From: Rhizophagus sp. LPA8_4_AMF
Taxonomy: Eukaryota; Glomeromycota; Glomeromycetes; Glomerales; Glomeraceae
Direction of reading: 5' to 3'
DNA: 44,923 bases
Assembly (NCBI GenBank): GCA_021464525.1
Contig: JADRCO010000186.1
Location: 1-44,923 of the forward strand
Shown: positions 15,674-27,169 of the stretch, one piece after another
Numbering within the stretch: position 1 is the first letter of the stretch
Layout: each line of letters begins with the position of its first letter
The notes under the pieces: model-generated
What the model was told of the DNA's origin: nothing
Databases searched by the model: none
What the model saw: only the letters and a program-made list of their open reading frames with translations
Made by a program: the position numbers and the translations under genes

Positions 15674-18600
15674 ATGACGATATGTAAAATATGCGGCTAT
15701 AATGATTATAGTGGTTATTATGGATGGTGCAAATCATGTCGAATAAACCGGTTAAGAGAAAATTTCAAAAACTGGACCAGTGAAAATAAAGTAGTTGATA
15801 AACTAATTCAAGAAATGCAATTAAAGATTAATTCCTATAGTGATATTATATTTGAATGGATACCGTACTGTCAGTTTGATCACATTAAAGGAAATAGTAT
15901 GGATAGGTTATGTTTAGCAATATGGAAAGATGGACCATTATATTATGAATTAAGTAAAGAAGAATATACAAGAACTCAGAATAAAAATATTGCTTTAAAA
16001 TATATCCCTAATTCTCAAAATATTGCAGTTAAGGTATGAATCTTATAATCTATTATAATTACTTTTCATTATATAATTATAAATTTTTTTATGCCTTAAT
16101 AGATCAAATCTTATTCAATTGGATGGAACGCTACTAATAAAATATTTGGGATATCTCAAAATCCAGATACAAAGGATTATGTTATTGTTCTTGAAGATGA
16201 ATATTGTATAATATGTAGCCAAAGATATGAAAATATAGTCTATAGATGGTGTTCAACGTGTAAAATACAATATAGTAGGAATGTAATAATTAATAAAATA
16301 ATTCAAAAAATACAATTCAAAATTGATTCTTATGATAGTATATTTGAATGGATACCATATGATCAGTTCGGAAATATTAAAGAAATGGAAGATGGTTCTG
16401 CTAAAGTATACTCAGCATTATGGAAGGAAGGTCCATTGCAATATAATAATAATAAAAATGAATATATAAGAATTCAGAGCGAAATAGTTTCTTTAAAATA
16501 TATTTACGGTGGTTCGCAAAATATTATTAACGAATTTAATGAGGTATGAGATTTATATAAATTTGTATTAAATACTTTTAAGTTTATATAATAAATTTTA
16601 TGTTTTAATAGATAAAAAACCATTCAGGCTGTAAAGTATATGGAATTTCTCAAAACCCATATACAGAAGATTATATTTTAGTACTTGAAAGCAGATGTGA
16701 GAAATGTGGACTACATACATATGGAAAATGGTGTGAAATGTGTCAAATAAATTATCTTAACAAGAATTATACAGACTGTGCTGATGAAAATAAAAAAATT
16801 GATAATTTAATTCAAGAAATGCAATTAAAGAATCATAATATAGTATTTGAATGGATACCATATAATCAATTCAATAATATTAAAGAAATAGATGTATATG
16901 AATTAACTAAAATATATCCAGCAGTATGGAAGAATGGTCCATCATATTATGATAGTAAAAACAAATTTACAAGAAGTGAAAAACAAAATGAAAGTGTTCT
17001 TTTAAAAATTTTATGTAATCCACAAAATAATATTGACGAATTTCTGAATGAGGTATGTAATATATAATTAGATTTTTTTATAAATGAATAACTTGAACAA
17101 TAATTTTTATGTTTGTTAGATTAAGAATTTCTCAGATCGTAAAATATATGGAATATCACAAGATTCGGATACAAAAGATTATATTGTGGTTCTTGAAGAT
17201 GGATATTGTAAAAAATGTGGAATATATACATATGGTAAATGGTGTGAATTGTGCCAAATAAATTATTTTAAAAAGAATTTTACAGATAGCTCTAGTGAAA
17301 ATGAAAAAATTGACCGTTTAGTTCAAGAAATGCAATTAAAAATTAATTCAAATAATGATACAGTATTTGAATGGGTACCATATGATCAATTCTATAGCAT
17401 TAATGAAATGAATGTCTATGACTTTACTAAAGTATATAAAATGTATTCAGCAGTATGGAAGAATGGTCCATCATATTATGACGGTAAAAACAAATGCATA
17501 AGAAATAAAAAAAAGTATGAAATTGTTATTTTAAAAAATTTATGTAATTCACAAAATATTATTGATGAATTCATGAATGAGGTATGAAATTTCTTAATAA
17601 ATTTAATTAATAATTTTAATATAGCTGAAAAATAATTTTATATTTAATAGGTCAAAGGGTATTCTGATTATAATATATATGGTATATCTCAGAATCCAGA
17701 TACTAAAGATTATATTATGATTTTTGAAGATGGTTATTGTGAAAAGTGTAATTGTAAACTATATATACGTGGTTTATTGTGTACACTGTGCCAAATAAAT
17801 TATTTTAATAAAAATTTTACAGATAGCACTAGTGAAAATGAAAAAATTGACCATTTAATTCAAGAAATGCAATTAAAATATCATAATATAGTATTTGAAT
17901 GGATACCATATAATCAATTCAATAATATTAAAAAAGCAGATGTATATGACCTAAATAAAATATATTCAGCAGTATGGAAGAATGGTCCATCATATTATTA
18001 TGATGGTAAAAACAAATTTACAAGAAATGAAAATCAGAATAAAAGTATTATTTTAAATAATTTATATAATCCACAAAATAATATTGATGAATTTCTGAAT
18101 GAGGTATATGAGGTATGTAATTTATTATTAGATTTTATTATATATGAATAAATTGAACAGTAATTTTTTAATATTTGATAGATTAAGAATTATTCGAATT
18201 GTGAAATATATGGAGTATCTCAAAATCCAGATACAAAAAATTATATTATGATTCTTGAAGATGGATATTGTGAAAAATGTGGACTATATACATATGGAAA
18301 ATGGTGTAAACCGTGCAAAATAAATTATTTTAAAAAGAATTTTACAGACTGCACTAGTGAAAATGAAAAAATTGACAATCTAATTCAAAAAATGCAAATA
18401 AAAAATCATTCACAAGATGGTATAGTATTTGAATGGATACCATATAATCAGTTCAATAATATTAAAGAAATGATTATATATGACTTCACTAATATATATT
18501 CAGCAGTATGGAAGAATGGTCCATCATATTATGATGGTAAAAACAAATGCATAAGAAATAAAAATCAAAATGAAAATGTTACCTTAAAAAATTTACGTAA

Positions 18601-20229
18601 TTCACAATATATTATTGATGAATTCATGAATGAGGTATGAAATTTCTAAATTTAATTAAATAATTTTAATATAACTGAAAATAATTTTATATTTAATAGG
18701 TCAAAAATTATTCATATTATAATATATATGGTATATCTCAAAGTCCGGATACAAAAGATATTACTATTGTCTTACAAAATATTTTTTGTAAAAAATGTTA
18801 TAATCAATATATAAATGCAAATATCAAATTATGTTCAAAATGTCAGCATGACATTCATTATAGTGGAAATGAAGTAATTGATGAATTAATTCAAGAAATG
18901 CAATCAATAATTAATTCACATGATGATATAGTATTTGAATGGGTGCCATATGGTAAGTTTGATAATATTAAAGAAATAGGTCAGGGTGGTTTTGCAAAAG
19001 TATATTCAGCAATATGGAAGAATGGTCCATTGTGTTATAATAATGGCAGTAATGAATATATAAGAACTCAGAATAAAAAAGTCGCTTTAAAATGCTTACA
19101 TAACTCTCAAAATATCTCAAATAAATTTTTAAATGAGGTATGAAAAAGTATAAATTTTTTAATATTGCAACTTAATTATTTCGGTTATTTATTAATTATA
19201 ATTTTTATTATTTAATAGGTTAAAGCATATTCAATTAAGAAATATGATGATTATATTAATAATAATATTCTTAAAATTTATGGGATATCACAAAATCCAA
19301 TTACAAAAGATTATATAATGATTTTTGATTATGCAGAAGGTGGAAATTTTGAACATTGGACAAATAAAAATTACAGAAATTACGATTGGTCATATAAATT
19401 AACAACATTATGGAATATTATTAAAGGTCTTAAAGAAATTCATCAAAAGCAAATGGTTCATAATGATTTTCATACAGGAAATATACTGTTTAATGTTTTA
19501 TATGTTAATAATTTAGATGATAATAGTATATATATTTCAGATATGGGATTATGTGGAAAAGTTGATGATATTAATCAAAATAATATTTATGGAGTTATGC
19601 CTTATGTAGCTCCTGAAGTGTTAAAAAGAAATTCTTACACTCAAGCAGCAGACATATATAGTTTTGGTATGATTATGTATTTCGTAGGAACTGGAAAACA
19701 ACCTTTTTCTGATTGTGCACATGATCAATATTTAGCATTAAATATATGTAACGGAATTAGGCCTGAAGTAAATGAACCAGAAATACCAGAATCTTATGGT
19801 GAACTAATGAAAAAGTGTTGGGATTTAAATCCAGACAATAGACCAAAAATAACTGAAATTATTGAATTACTTGATCTATTTTTTTGTTCATATAAGTATG
19901 ATAAATTTGCTTTTAAAAGAATTGTGAAAGCTAAAAAAGAGCAACAACATTATGAAATTGAAAAACAATTCAAAGAAGCAGAAAAATATAGAAAATCACA
20001 TCTCACTCCATTTGAGGAAAGTAAACGGTTAACTACCCACCCACAAGCTTTTTATACATCACGATTACTTAATCCATTTACAAAAGACCTTCCAAAAGAT
20101 GATAGTAATATTGGAAATAGCTCAGTAGAGGTGATTGATTTTACAAAGTAAGTGTTGTTTTAGCTTTTGTTAACAATCCTACGATTGCATTAATTGATTA
20201 TATTTCTTGTATGTTATAGTGATGAATGA
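15674..20229 (+). CDS. Multi-module zinc-ribbon protein kinase (TKL-like), copy 1
   Basis: Nine exons: 15674-16033, 16103-16543, 16612-17052, 17120-17581, 17651-18112, 18182-18634, 18700-19137, 19219-20147, 20220-20229; 1331 aa if all are joined. Exons 1-7 each carry a CxxC...WCxxC-type zinc ribbon, a short helix (IDxLIQEMQLK) and kinase strands beta1-3 to alpha C (FEWIPYNQFNNIKE ... AVWKNGP ... FLNE), ending right after the alpha-C Glu codon in phase 0. Internal exons begin with beta4-beta5 (KIYGISQNPDTKDYI). Only exon 7 has a good glycine loop (GQGGFAKVYSA) and VALK. Exon 8 is the C-lobe with HNDFHTGN (Arg of HRD replaced by Asn), SDMG in place of DFG, and YVAPE. Exon 9 adds the ending N-D-E; reading through its donor would instead end FTK. 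The ATG at 15674 is the first ATG of the frame. No stop interrupts any module. Confidence 0.85.
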
Positions 20230-22897
20230 ATGAGATTTAGGAAATTAATTTTATTGGTATAATACAAATTAAGTTAAAATTAGCCACTTATTATAACCTT
20301 TTCGTTCTATGACTGGATGCAAATTTTTAATTGATATATTATATTTATGGATTTAACGTTTTATTTCACATTTATTTTTCATTTATTTTATTTATATTTA
20401 TTTATTTATTGCTCAACACCGATTATAGAGTATAGTTCATGTAATTTTGTTTTTACATAAATAAAGTCAGTTTGTAATTGAGCAAGATAATTTCGAAATT
20501 TTTAATTTAAGTGAAGAATTAAATCTAAGGTGAAGTAAGAAATATAATGAAAGCGACCTTCCTTGAACCTAAATGCTCGAATTCTAATCTTTATTTAGCA
20601 ACAATAATTGTAGGCCTTTTCATTAAAACATTTAAGATGAACTAATTTATTTGAATTTAAAATAACGCGTGAAATAAGTAAAGTAATTTAAATAAATTAA
20701 ACTTTTGCAAGTTATTATTATTTATATTATAAATTGTTTCTCAAATACTGAATTAAATATTTTCTTTTAATATTAATCTGTGATTTTGTATGATTTCAAC
20801 TGCATTGGAATAAATTTTTTTTTTTTACAAAAAAATATATTTAATTTTTATTAAAAAAATATTATTTTAAAACTGTCATAAAGTTTTAAAAATAATGATA
20901 ATTTTACATGGAGTATGGGTTCTCAGATCTCCGTTTTTTCTCTTATTCATGCTCGATTCTATTTAAACTTGCTTTTTCGGAAAAAGCAAGAAAATATTTC
21001 TTATATTACGATAGTTTTATGATTTCGAAATGCGGAACATATGATATGATTGAAAAATATATTTTATTTGTACTACAAATACATTAATATGTATCTGGAT
21101 TGCGGTAAAGAATTTTAATGATACAAGGAACGGAACTTTAAAGATTATCTCACGGGGATGAAATCGGGACATCTGAACACTTTTAACTTTTGTTCAAAAG
21201 TAATGAAATTATTGTTAAACATGCTTTTATTACAGCATTTATACCACTTTTCTACCATAGAATGTAAAATTTCTATATTGTTAAACCCCGTTCAATCAAT
21301 ATACAGTATACAAATCCATTTTTATTTTTTTTAAAAAAGTATGTTAATAGAAATCGAAATTTTGCCTAATCTAACCAAAAATATAAAATAACAAAATAAG
21401 TACTATCAAGAAATATAGCTAGAATTAAAAAAATCTTGAATTAGATACTATTTTAAATAAATAAATGATGAAAAGTTTACCGAAAAAGAATCACAATGAT
21501 ATAATTTTTGAAATTTTAAGATTTTATTTAATCAGGTATATTTTATTTCTGTTAATTTTAACGAACAAATAAAATATGGATTTAATAAATAAAGTATGAG
21601 ACTAAGTTTATTTATAAAAAAATTGTTTGTTTGTCAGTCAAAAGTAAATGAACAGATCTCATTAATTCCAAAATTTAATCTTCATTATTTAATAGAAGTT
21701 TTCATGAAGGTTTTATATTCTCGTTGTTTAATTGCCCATTGGTTTAATTTTATTTTGAAATAGAAAGAAAAGTTTATCAACTTAATTTTGTTCGTATGTT
21801 AACAAGGTTAACAATTCTGTAAATATTCCATAAAATCGCGAAGAATTTGTGTCGTTCAAGTAGTTTCGTAGAATTATTCATTTATTTATGTTTTTTATTT
21901 TTTAAAAAAAGGATATCATTTCAAAGAATTTCGAGGGCCATTGTGTATCTTAAGCTTTTTGAGATTAAGCTCATCTTCTCTCGAAAACCTAGACGATTTA
22001 TTTCATGAATGAAATAATCATTAAAGCTTTAGAATTTTAGATAATTGGTTCCTAGTGATTTTTTTTGAGTCATATTACAAAAATATTTACTAATATTTAG
22101 CAATATCATTCTCGTAATAATATTATTATACGTGACTAAAGCCTAGACGGGCACAAATTATTTTGAATTTTTTAGACTTTACATACAATAAAGTAAATAG
22201 TAGCCATATACTACGATAATATTCAGGGAATTTAGCCATGAATTATCCAAGTATTTACTTTTTATTTGGGACGCGAATGTATAATTACAAAATTAGTACA
22301 TTTTTTTAAGTGGAAACAATATATTTATTTTTTCCTCTTTTATCACCATATTTTTATATTAGATACTACATTTACTTACTATTCTGTCAGTTAACGTTCG
22401 TATACTGTATTAACCTATTTCTAGGTAAAAAAAAAAAATAAAATTTTTAAGATAATGACAGTGATTTTTATTTCACAATAAATTTTAATTTATTATGCCG
22501 CAATAGTTATGACTTATTATGATGGTTAGTTATTAGAATATTTATTTATTGTGGAATTTATGATTTTTGCTAAGCTACCGTCAATTTCATAAATATGGTC
22601 TTTAGATATTTATCTTGGAAAGTTTTTCATATTTTGTGTCAATTTTTTGACTTTTAATTTTGGGTTGTTTCACTCAATTATTCTTTTAATATTACACTAT
22701 CCGAGTTTTATTATTCATCACGAGTTTAAGTATATACAATCAAAGCAGTACTCCAAGTTTAAAACTGAAAATATTTAGGATCTTAAAATACGATCATATT
22801 AACTTTTTAAAAAATTTCCTCTAAAGATTAAATATATAAAAATTTCCTTTCTATCTTCCTCTACTTTAGGAATTCCACTTTTTTAGGTTTCTAAAAG
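20230..22897. other. Intergenic downstream of kinase copy 1
   Basis: It contains the 3' flank of kinase copy 1, homologous to the flank of copy 2 up to about 20670 and including the 186-bp perfectly shared block at 20434-20619. Beyond that I see only AT-rich sequence with no coding exon. The 3' end of the acyltransferase gene lies at the right edge. Confidence 0.5.
20434..20619. other. 186-bp non-coding block identical to 32615-32800
   Basis: I compared it line by line with the flank of kinase copy 2 and found no difference across 186 positions. It starts 205 bp after the stop codon. It has stops in the frames I tried and no obvious tRNA-like or terminal-inverted-repeat structure. It may be a 3' regulatory or polyadenylation region, a non-coding RNA, part of a repeat, or a gene-conversion tract. 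Confidence 0.75.
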
Positions 22898-24163
22898 TTA
22901 AAGATGAAAATACCTGATATCATAGTTTAAAAATTTCGAAAAATTGATATTAAGGGAAGGATCTCTTGTGTAGCTTGAAAATACGGATGAAGCAACCCAA
23001 CGAGGATATCGTACAAATGGTTCAACAAATCCAGGTAAAGTGAATAAAATGATCATCATCATAATACTCCACTTTAAAAATTTTTTTAACGTAATTTTTT
23101 CTTCAGAAAATCTTTCATTTTCTTTTGTTGATCCAATGATACTTTCCCAAATAACAAGAATAATTCCATGTGAAGTAAAGAAGAAAAAATTATCAAATGA
23201 AAATTTATTAAAAAGAACAAATATGAGATATTCGTGTAATATGGCACTCATCGTAAATGCTGCTAAAACTCCAATCGCATCCCTAAAATTTTTTGATCTG
23301 TTAATGAAAGTGTTTCGAGCTGGTAAATATGCTAATTCTTTAAAACTTTCGTTTAAGAATAATTGCCATCTGAATGACCAAAGATTTCGCGGAGATGTTG
23401 ATAAGTAAGGATATCTGAACATATGATTTGTATCATACATCATGGATATACACCATTCCTTAATATGTCTCGTATGCTGTTTTTCGAAAAACAAGAATCT
23501 TTCTTCATCTTTTAAAGTGATAAGAAATCTTAATAACATTCCATTTATAATAAGGAATAGATCGTATCCTAAAGATAACATGATTGTGACAAAAAATGTA
23601 ATTACAGCGTAATAAAATAATAAAAAAGGTGTTAAAGCTGGAATTCCTTTTGTAATCCAATTGAAAATTCGAACCGGGTAAATCCCTTCAGGTATTTCAG
23701 GAATATTATTTGTTATCCATCTGTATAATATTTCAAATAAAACCCACTTAAAAAATAATATAATAATACGTTGAATTATATAAATATTTATGTTTTTAAT
23801 TGATATTTCTTGTCTTCTATTCGTTTTTTCCGGAAATTTTCTCCAATAAAACATAGTTAAATAAAATGGAACTATTTGTTTCTCCTTCTCTGCGTATAAA
23901 CATTTTTTTAACCAAATCATCATTTTAAAGCTCCAACCAAATGCCAATAATGTTAACGGAACTATTTCATACTCCTCATATTTTCCTCGATATATGATCG
24001 GAAGTGTTAGCAAACATACAATTATATTGATTAAGATAAAGTATCTTAATAGTGATTTCGGAGGTTCTAATGAAAACGCAACAAAAATGAAAAAGAGAGT
24101 AAAAAAAATTATTTGTAATATATGAATAGGTAATTTTGGTGAAAATTCCTGGAATGAAATCAT
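22898..24163 (-). CDS. Wax synthase-like membrane-bound O-acyltransferase
   Basis: Uninterrupted 421-codon frame coding a very hydrophobic protein with about eight membrane segments (for example 14-32, 40-58, 125-147, 178-210, 300-318 and 366-376). The MBOAT/wax-synthase signature is the segment SPRNLWSFRWQLF (257-269) followed by a membrane-embedded His310 in SAILHEYLIF, the presumed catalytic residue. Such enzymes transfer a fatty acyl group from acyl-CoA to a long-chain alcohol or other acceptor in the ER or lipid-droplet membrane. The start at 24163 is the first ATG and places a helix near the N-terminus. The last codons contain a possible donor (ATCAG|GTATTT), so a further 3' exon cannot be excluded. 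The substrate is not predictable from sequence. Confidence 0.85.
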   Translation of the reverse strand: MISFQEFSPKLPIHILQIIFFTLFFIFVAFSLEPPKSLLRYFILINIIVCLLTLPIIYRGKYEEYEIVPLTLLAFGWSFKMMIWLKKCLYAEKEKQIVPFYLTMFYWRKFPEKTNRRQEISIKNINIYIIQRIIILFFKWVLFEILYRWITNNIPEIPEGIYPVRIFNWITKGIPALTPFLLFYYAVITFFVTIMLSLGYDLFLIINGMLLRFLITLKDEERFLFFEKQHTRHIKEWCISMMYDTNHMFRYPYLSTSPRNLWSFRWQLFLNESFKELAYLPARNTFINRSKNFRDAIGVLAAFTMSAILHEYLIFVLFNKFSFDNFFFFTSHGIILVIWESIIGSTKENERFSEEKITLKKFLKWSIMMMIILFTLPGFVEPFVRYPRWVASSVFSSYTRDPSLNINFSKFLNYDIRYFHL

Positions 24164-24813
24164 TTCAGATTATTATTTTTTTATAAGAAATTTTATTATA
24201 TTAAAAATGATGTAATCGTTAAAAAATTATATAAGAAACGCTTTTTGCGAAAGCGGGAAGAGCGGGAAAAAGTTATATGTGCCAAATAATTAATCGGAAA
24301 ATTTTCTATTTTTAGAATACCATATATGATTAAACATAATTGGCGTATTTATTGCATTTATTTATTATATAAATTTCCTATTTAAAAAATAAGCGAATGT
24401 CGTAATATTTAGAATCACTTGACTTGCATTACCGATTGTTATATTAATCGGGCTGACATTTGTACGAACTTACTCATGCAGTCATGCAGATCTTTTTTTT
24501 TTTGTGTTAAAAAAATCGTACCCTAATTCTTTTATTTACAATTGTAACTGCTGACCCAGTTTATTTTAAATTCGAATTATTTTTATGAATTTCAAGCTTT
24601 TGGAAAATTGTAAATTAAATTTAAATTATTAATAATTTATAGTATTTTAATATTTTATGGTATTAATTTTTTTTTACTAAATGTATAATAAATTAATAGT
24701 TTATTTTTTGCGTTGCCAAAAATCAGCAATATTATTGCAACCGCAAATTTATTATATATTGAGTTACTCATAATATCAAATATTTGATTTTTTTTGGAAA
24801 AAATTTTATAACT
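24164..24813. other. Upstream region of acyltransferase gene
   Basis: It holds the promoter of the acyltransferase gene (reads leftward), including a GC-richer patch at 24240-24275. No coding exon is recognised. Confidence 0.4.
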
Positions 24814-25046
24814 GGCTAAAGCTTCAATGACTTCTAAAATTTTTGATTTGTTAGATTTGTTAATAAATGTTTCGAACAGATAAATATACTATTTCATTAA
24901 ATTTTCGTTCAAGAATAATTGCTATCAGATACTCAAAAAATCGAGCTATTAAATAAAGATATCTCTATTTTTTTATAGTACATTATGTATTTACTATTTC
25001 TCTTTCGAAAACCAAGAATTCTTTATTAAAGCAATAAGTACAAACT
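24814..25046 (-). pseudogene. Decayed fragment of a wax synthase-like acyltransferase gene
   Basis: About 230 bp align, in the same orientation and order, with 23264-23530 of the intact acyltransferase gene. Shared blocks include the stretch around TTTCGTT(C/T)AAGAATAATTG and the CTTTCGAAAA(C)CAAGAAT region. The fragment has several small deletions and no open frame, so it is a dead partial copy. Rough identity by eye is about 70 percent. Homology ends abruptly at about 25040. Confidence 0.7.
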
Positions 25047-25080
25047 AGCAAAAGTCCATTGCTTCGCACCGGGATTAAAG
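25045..25080 (-). mobile_element. Possible degenerate Helitron-like 3' end
   Basis: On the minus strand this reads CCCGGTGCGAAGCAATGG, an imperfect GC hairpin, then about 10 bp and CTAG followed by T. Hairpin plus CTRR is the known 3' terminus of Helitrons. It directly abuts the acyltransferase pseudogene fragment. One imperfect end is weak evidence and no 5' end was identified. Confidence 0.25.
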
Positions 25081-25958
25081 CATATAGTAGGTAATTGCAC
25101 ACACAAATAATATTCTGGAAATAAGCTGTAGTATGAACAAAAATATTAAATTCTTTATATTTATTAAATTTATCATAATTTGCCTCATTTTTTTAATCAT
25201 CCGATTTGGTTACAGTGATAAAGTTATGAATCATCAATAACGAACCTAAATGATCAACGTAATCATATTAGCGAAAAGGTGCCAAGGTGGTGTAGCCTAC
25301 ACCAACAAAAATGATCGGTGTTTATTACACTAATTTACCGACCAAAATTATTCTAGCCATAATTCTATTATAGAAATCTGTAATAAATTTGGCAGAGACA
25401 TGATATACATTATACAATTCAAAATTAATTTATAAAGAGTAATCTAAGTATGACTTAATTATACGGATAAATTTTTTTAAAATGTTTTAAATGTAATTAA
25501 AGATGTGAACTAGGTTGGTTTTCAGCGAATTCCTGAAATTACGTCAGTCCTAATTATAATAGAATATTAACTGTTAATAAAAAATTGAGAAAAATTATTG
25601 AAAAAAAAGAAAATCGCCTAAATAAGAAAAAAAGAAAAAGAAAAAATCGCTTACCATAATATATCAAAGTCTAAGAAGAAAAGACTCCTAAAAATAAAGA
25701 AAAAGGAATGTAAAAAAACGATCCCAAAAAAATATTCATCCGCCCTCAATTTACAATTCTGAGAATCCAAGTCGAGGAGGTGTTCCTAAAGATCAAAAGA
25801 GAATGGGTCTTAGTTATATTTCTACAAAAAAGTCACAACAACCATATTCCACCATTTCACCGGATTCCAAGCTAGGAAGAAAAATAAATTAAAAAATAAA
25901 AAGCAATTAATACTTTATTTAAATATATATACAAGCTTTCAAATAATAATAAAGTGAA

Positions 25959-26050
25959 CATATGGGCGGATTTGACGCATTGCATGTGATAATTCCATAG
26001 TAAATGGGAATTGGTTACTATTGGTATGATGCGTCAAATCGGCCCATATG
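25959..26050. mobile_element. 92-bp MITE-like hairpin with 22-bp terminal inverted repeats
   Basis: The ends 25959-25980 and 26029-26050 are inverted copies with a single mismatch, starting CATATGGGC and ending GCCCATATG. A second inner pair (CCATAGTAA / TTACTATTGG) extends the hairpin, so nearly the whole element folds on itself. No clear target-site duplication was found. Confidence 0.75.
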
Positions 26051-26589
26051 AATATAACAGTTTATAGAAGCCGTTTCTTTTTTAATTTAAAAATAATTGT
26101 TGTAAAATGGTTCGAAAAAACCGTTATGAGTAAAATAAAATTAAGGAGTAAAAAAAATTTAAGAAAAACTTTAAAAACAGTTTTAAGCCATAAAAATAAA
26201 TTAAATAACGGGATAAAGGCCGTTAAGGGAAAATAAATTTAATTAAAAATGGTAAAAAAAATAAGGTTCTGCTATTCATTACGATATAGTGGCAAATAAT
26301 TATTTACCACCATAGTTATTTGGCTCTTTGAGTTTAATTAAATAATCCATTATACCGTAATCCTAAACCCTAACCTTAATACTAATCTAAGCTTTACTAT
26401 AGAATCTATATACTTAAGTATCACCATAGAGTTACAAATAGATATTTCCAAAAAAATAATTTTTTTAAAAAAACAGTTTAAAAAAAAAAAATTATCAACG
26501 ATTACCCAAAGCTGCATCAACCTAACCAAAAATGAATAACAAATTAAACACGGTATTAGTAATCTTTCATTGAAAAGATATTTTTAAAA

Positions 26590-26690
26590 TAAAACTATTT
26601 ACCTAGCTAACACTTTTGATTTAATAAACTCTACGTTCTATTGAAAAATTTGTCTAAACGGCATAGTATGACAGTTATTGAAGCGATGAA
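26590..26690 (-). repeat. Dispersed degenerate repeat, copy B (inverted)
   Basis: The reverse complement matches copy A at about 14735-14850: the sequence TTTAATAAACTCTACG...TTGTCTAAACG...CATAGTATGA here corresponds to the same words on the opposite strand there. Confidence 0.55.
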
Positions 26691-27169
26691 TTTTTAATAC
26701 AAATTCTTCCGTTCACATATAGTTGTGTGTAGGGAGTATCTGCGAGGTTTAAACTAAAATTTCTAAATTATACGAAATTGACGCATAGTTATGATCACTT
26801 CAGTTACAAATAAAGAAACTATCGGAATATAACTATAATTTAACTTAATATAGAACTATTCATAATACACTAAATATTTGCTCATTTTTATATGATTAAA
26901 TTTTTTTGAAAAAATTTTCAAACAAATAAAATCCGCTTATATGAGCAATAAAATCAAAAAGCAAAAAAAAAATTTTAAGAAAAACATAAAAAAAGGGTTT
27001 AAAAGTCGTTAAGACAACTTAAAAATAGTAAAAAAAAAAAAAAAAATTAGCAAAAGGTCAATCACAATAAGTCACACAAATTGACCCTTCAATCTAACCA
27101 AAAATGAATAATAATTAGTCCGAAGTGTAACGAAGGACTATAAAATTATTATAAAAGATCTCAAAATAC

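Noticed and set aside
23040-23408. 122-codon plus-strand frame inside the acyltransferase gene
   Set aside because: Antisense shadow of a coding region with clear MBOAT motifs on the other strand.
25697-25890. Plus-strand open stretch with a protein-like piece (GGVPKDQKRMGLSYIST)
   Set aside because: No start codon at the 5' side, Lys-rich from A-tracts, no neighbouring exon found; perhaps a remnant, but not supportable as a gene.
26048-26236. 62-codon Lys-rich open frame after the hairpin element
   Set aside because: A similar A-rich sequence recurs near 26940-27030 without an open frame, so this is repeat sequence, not a gene.
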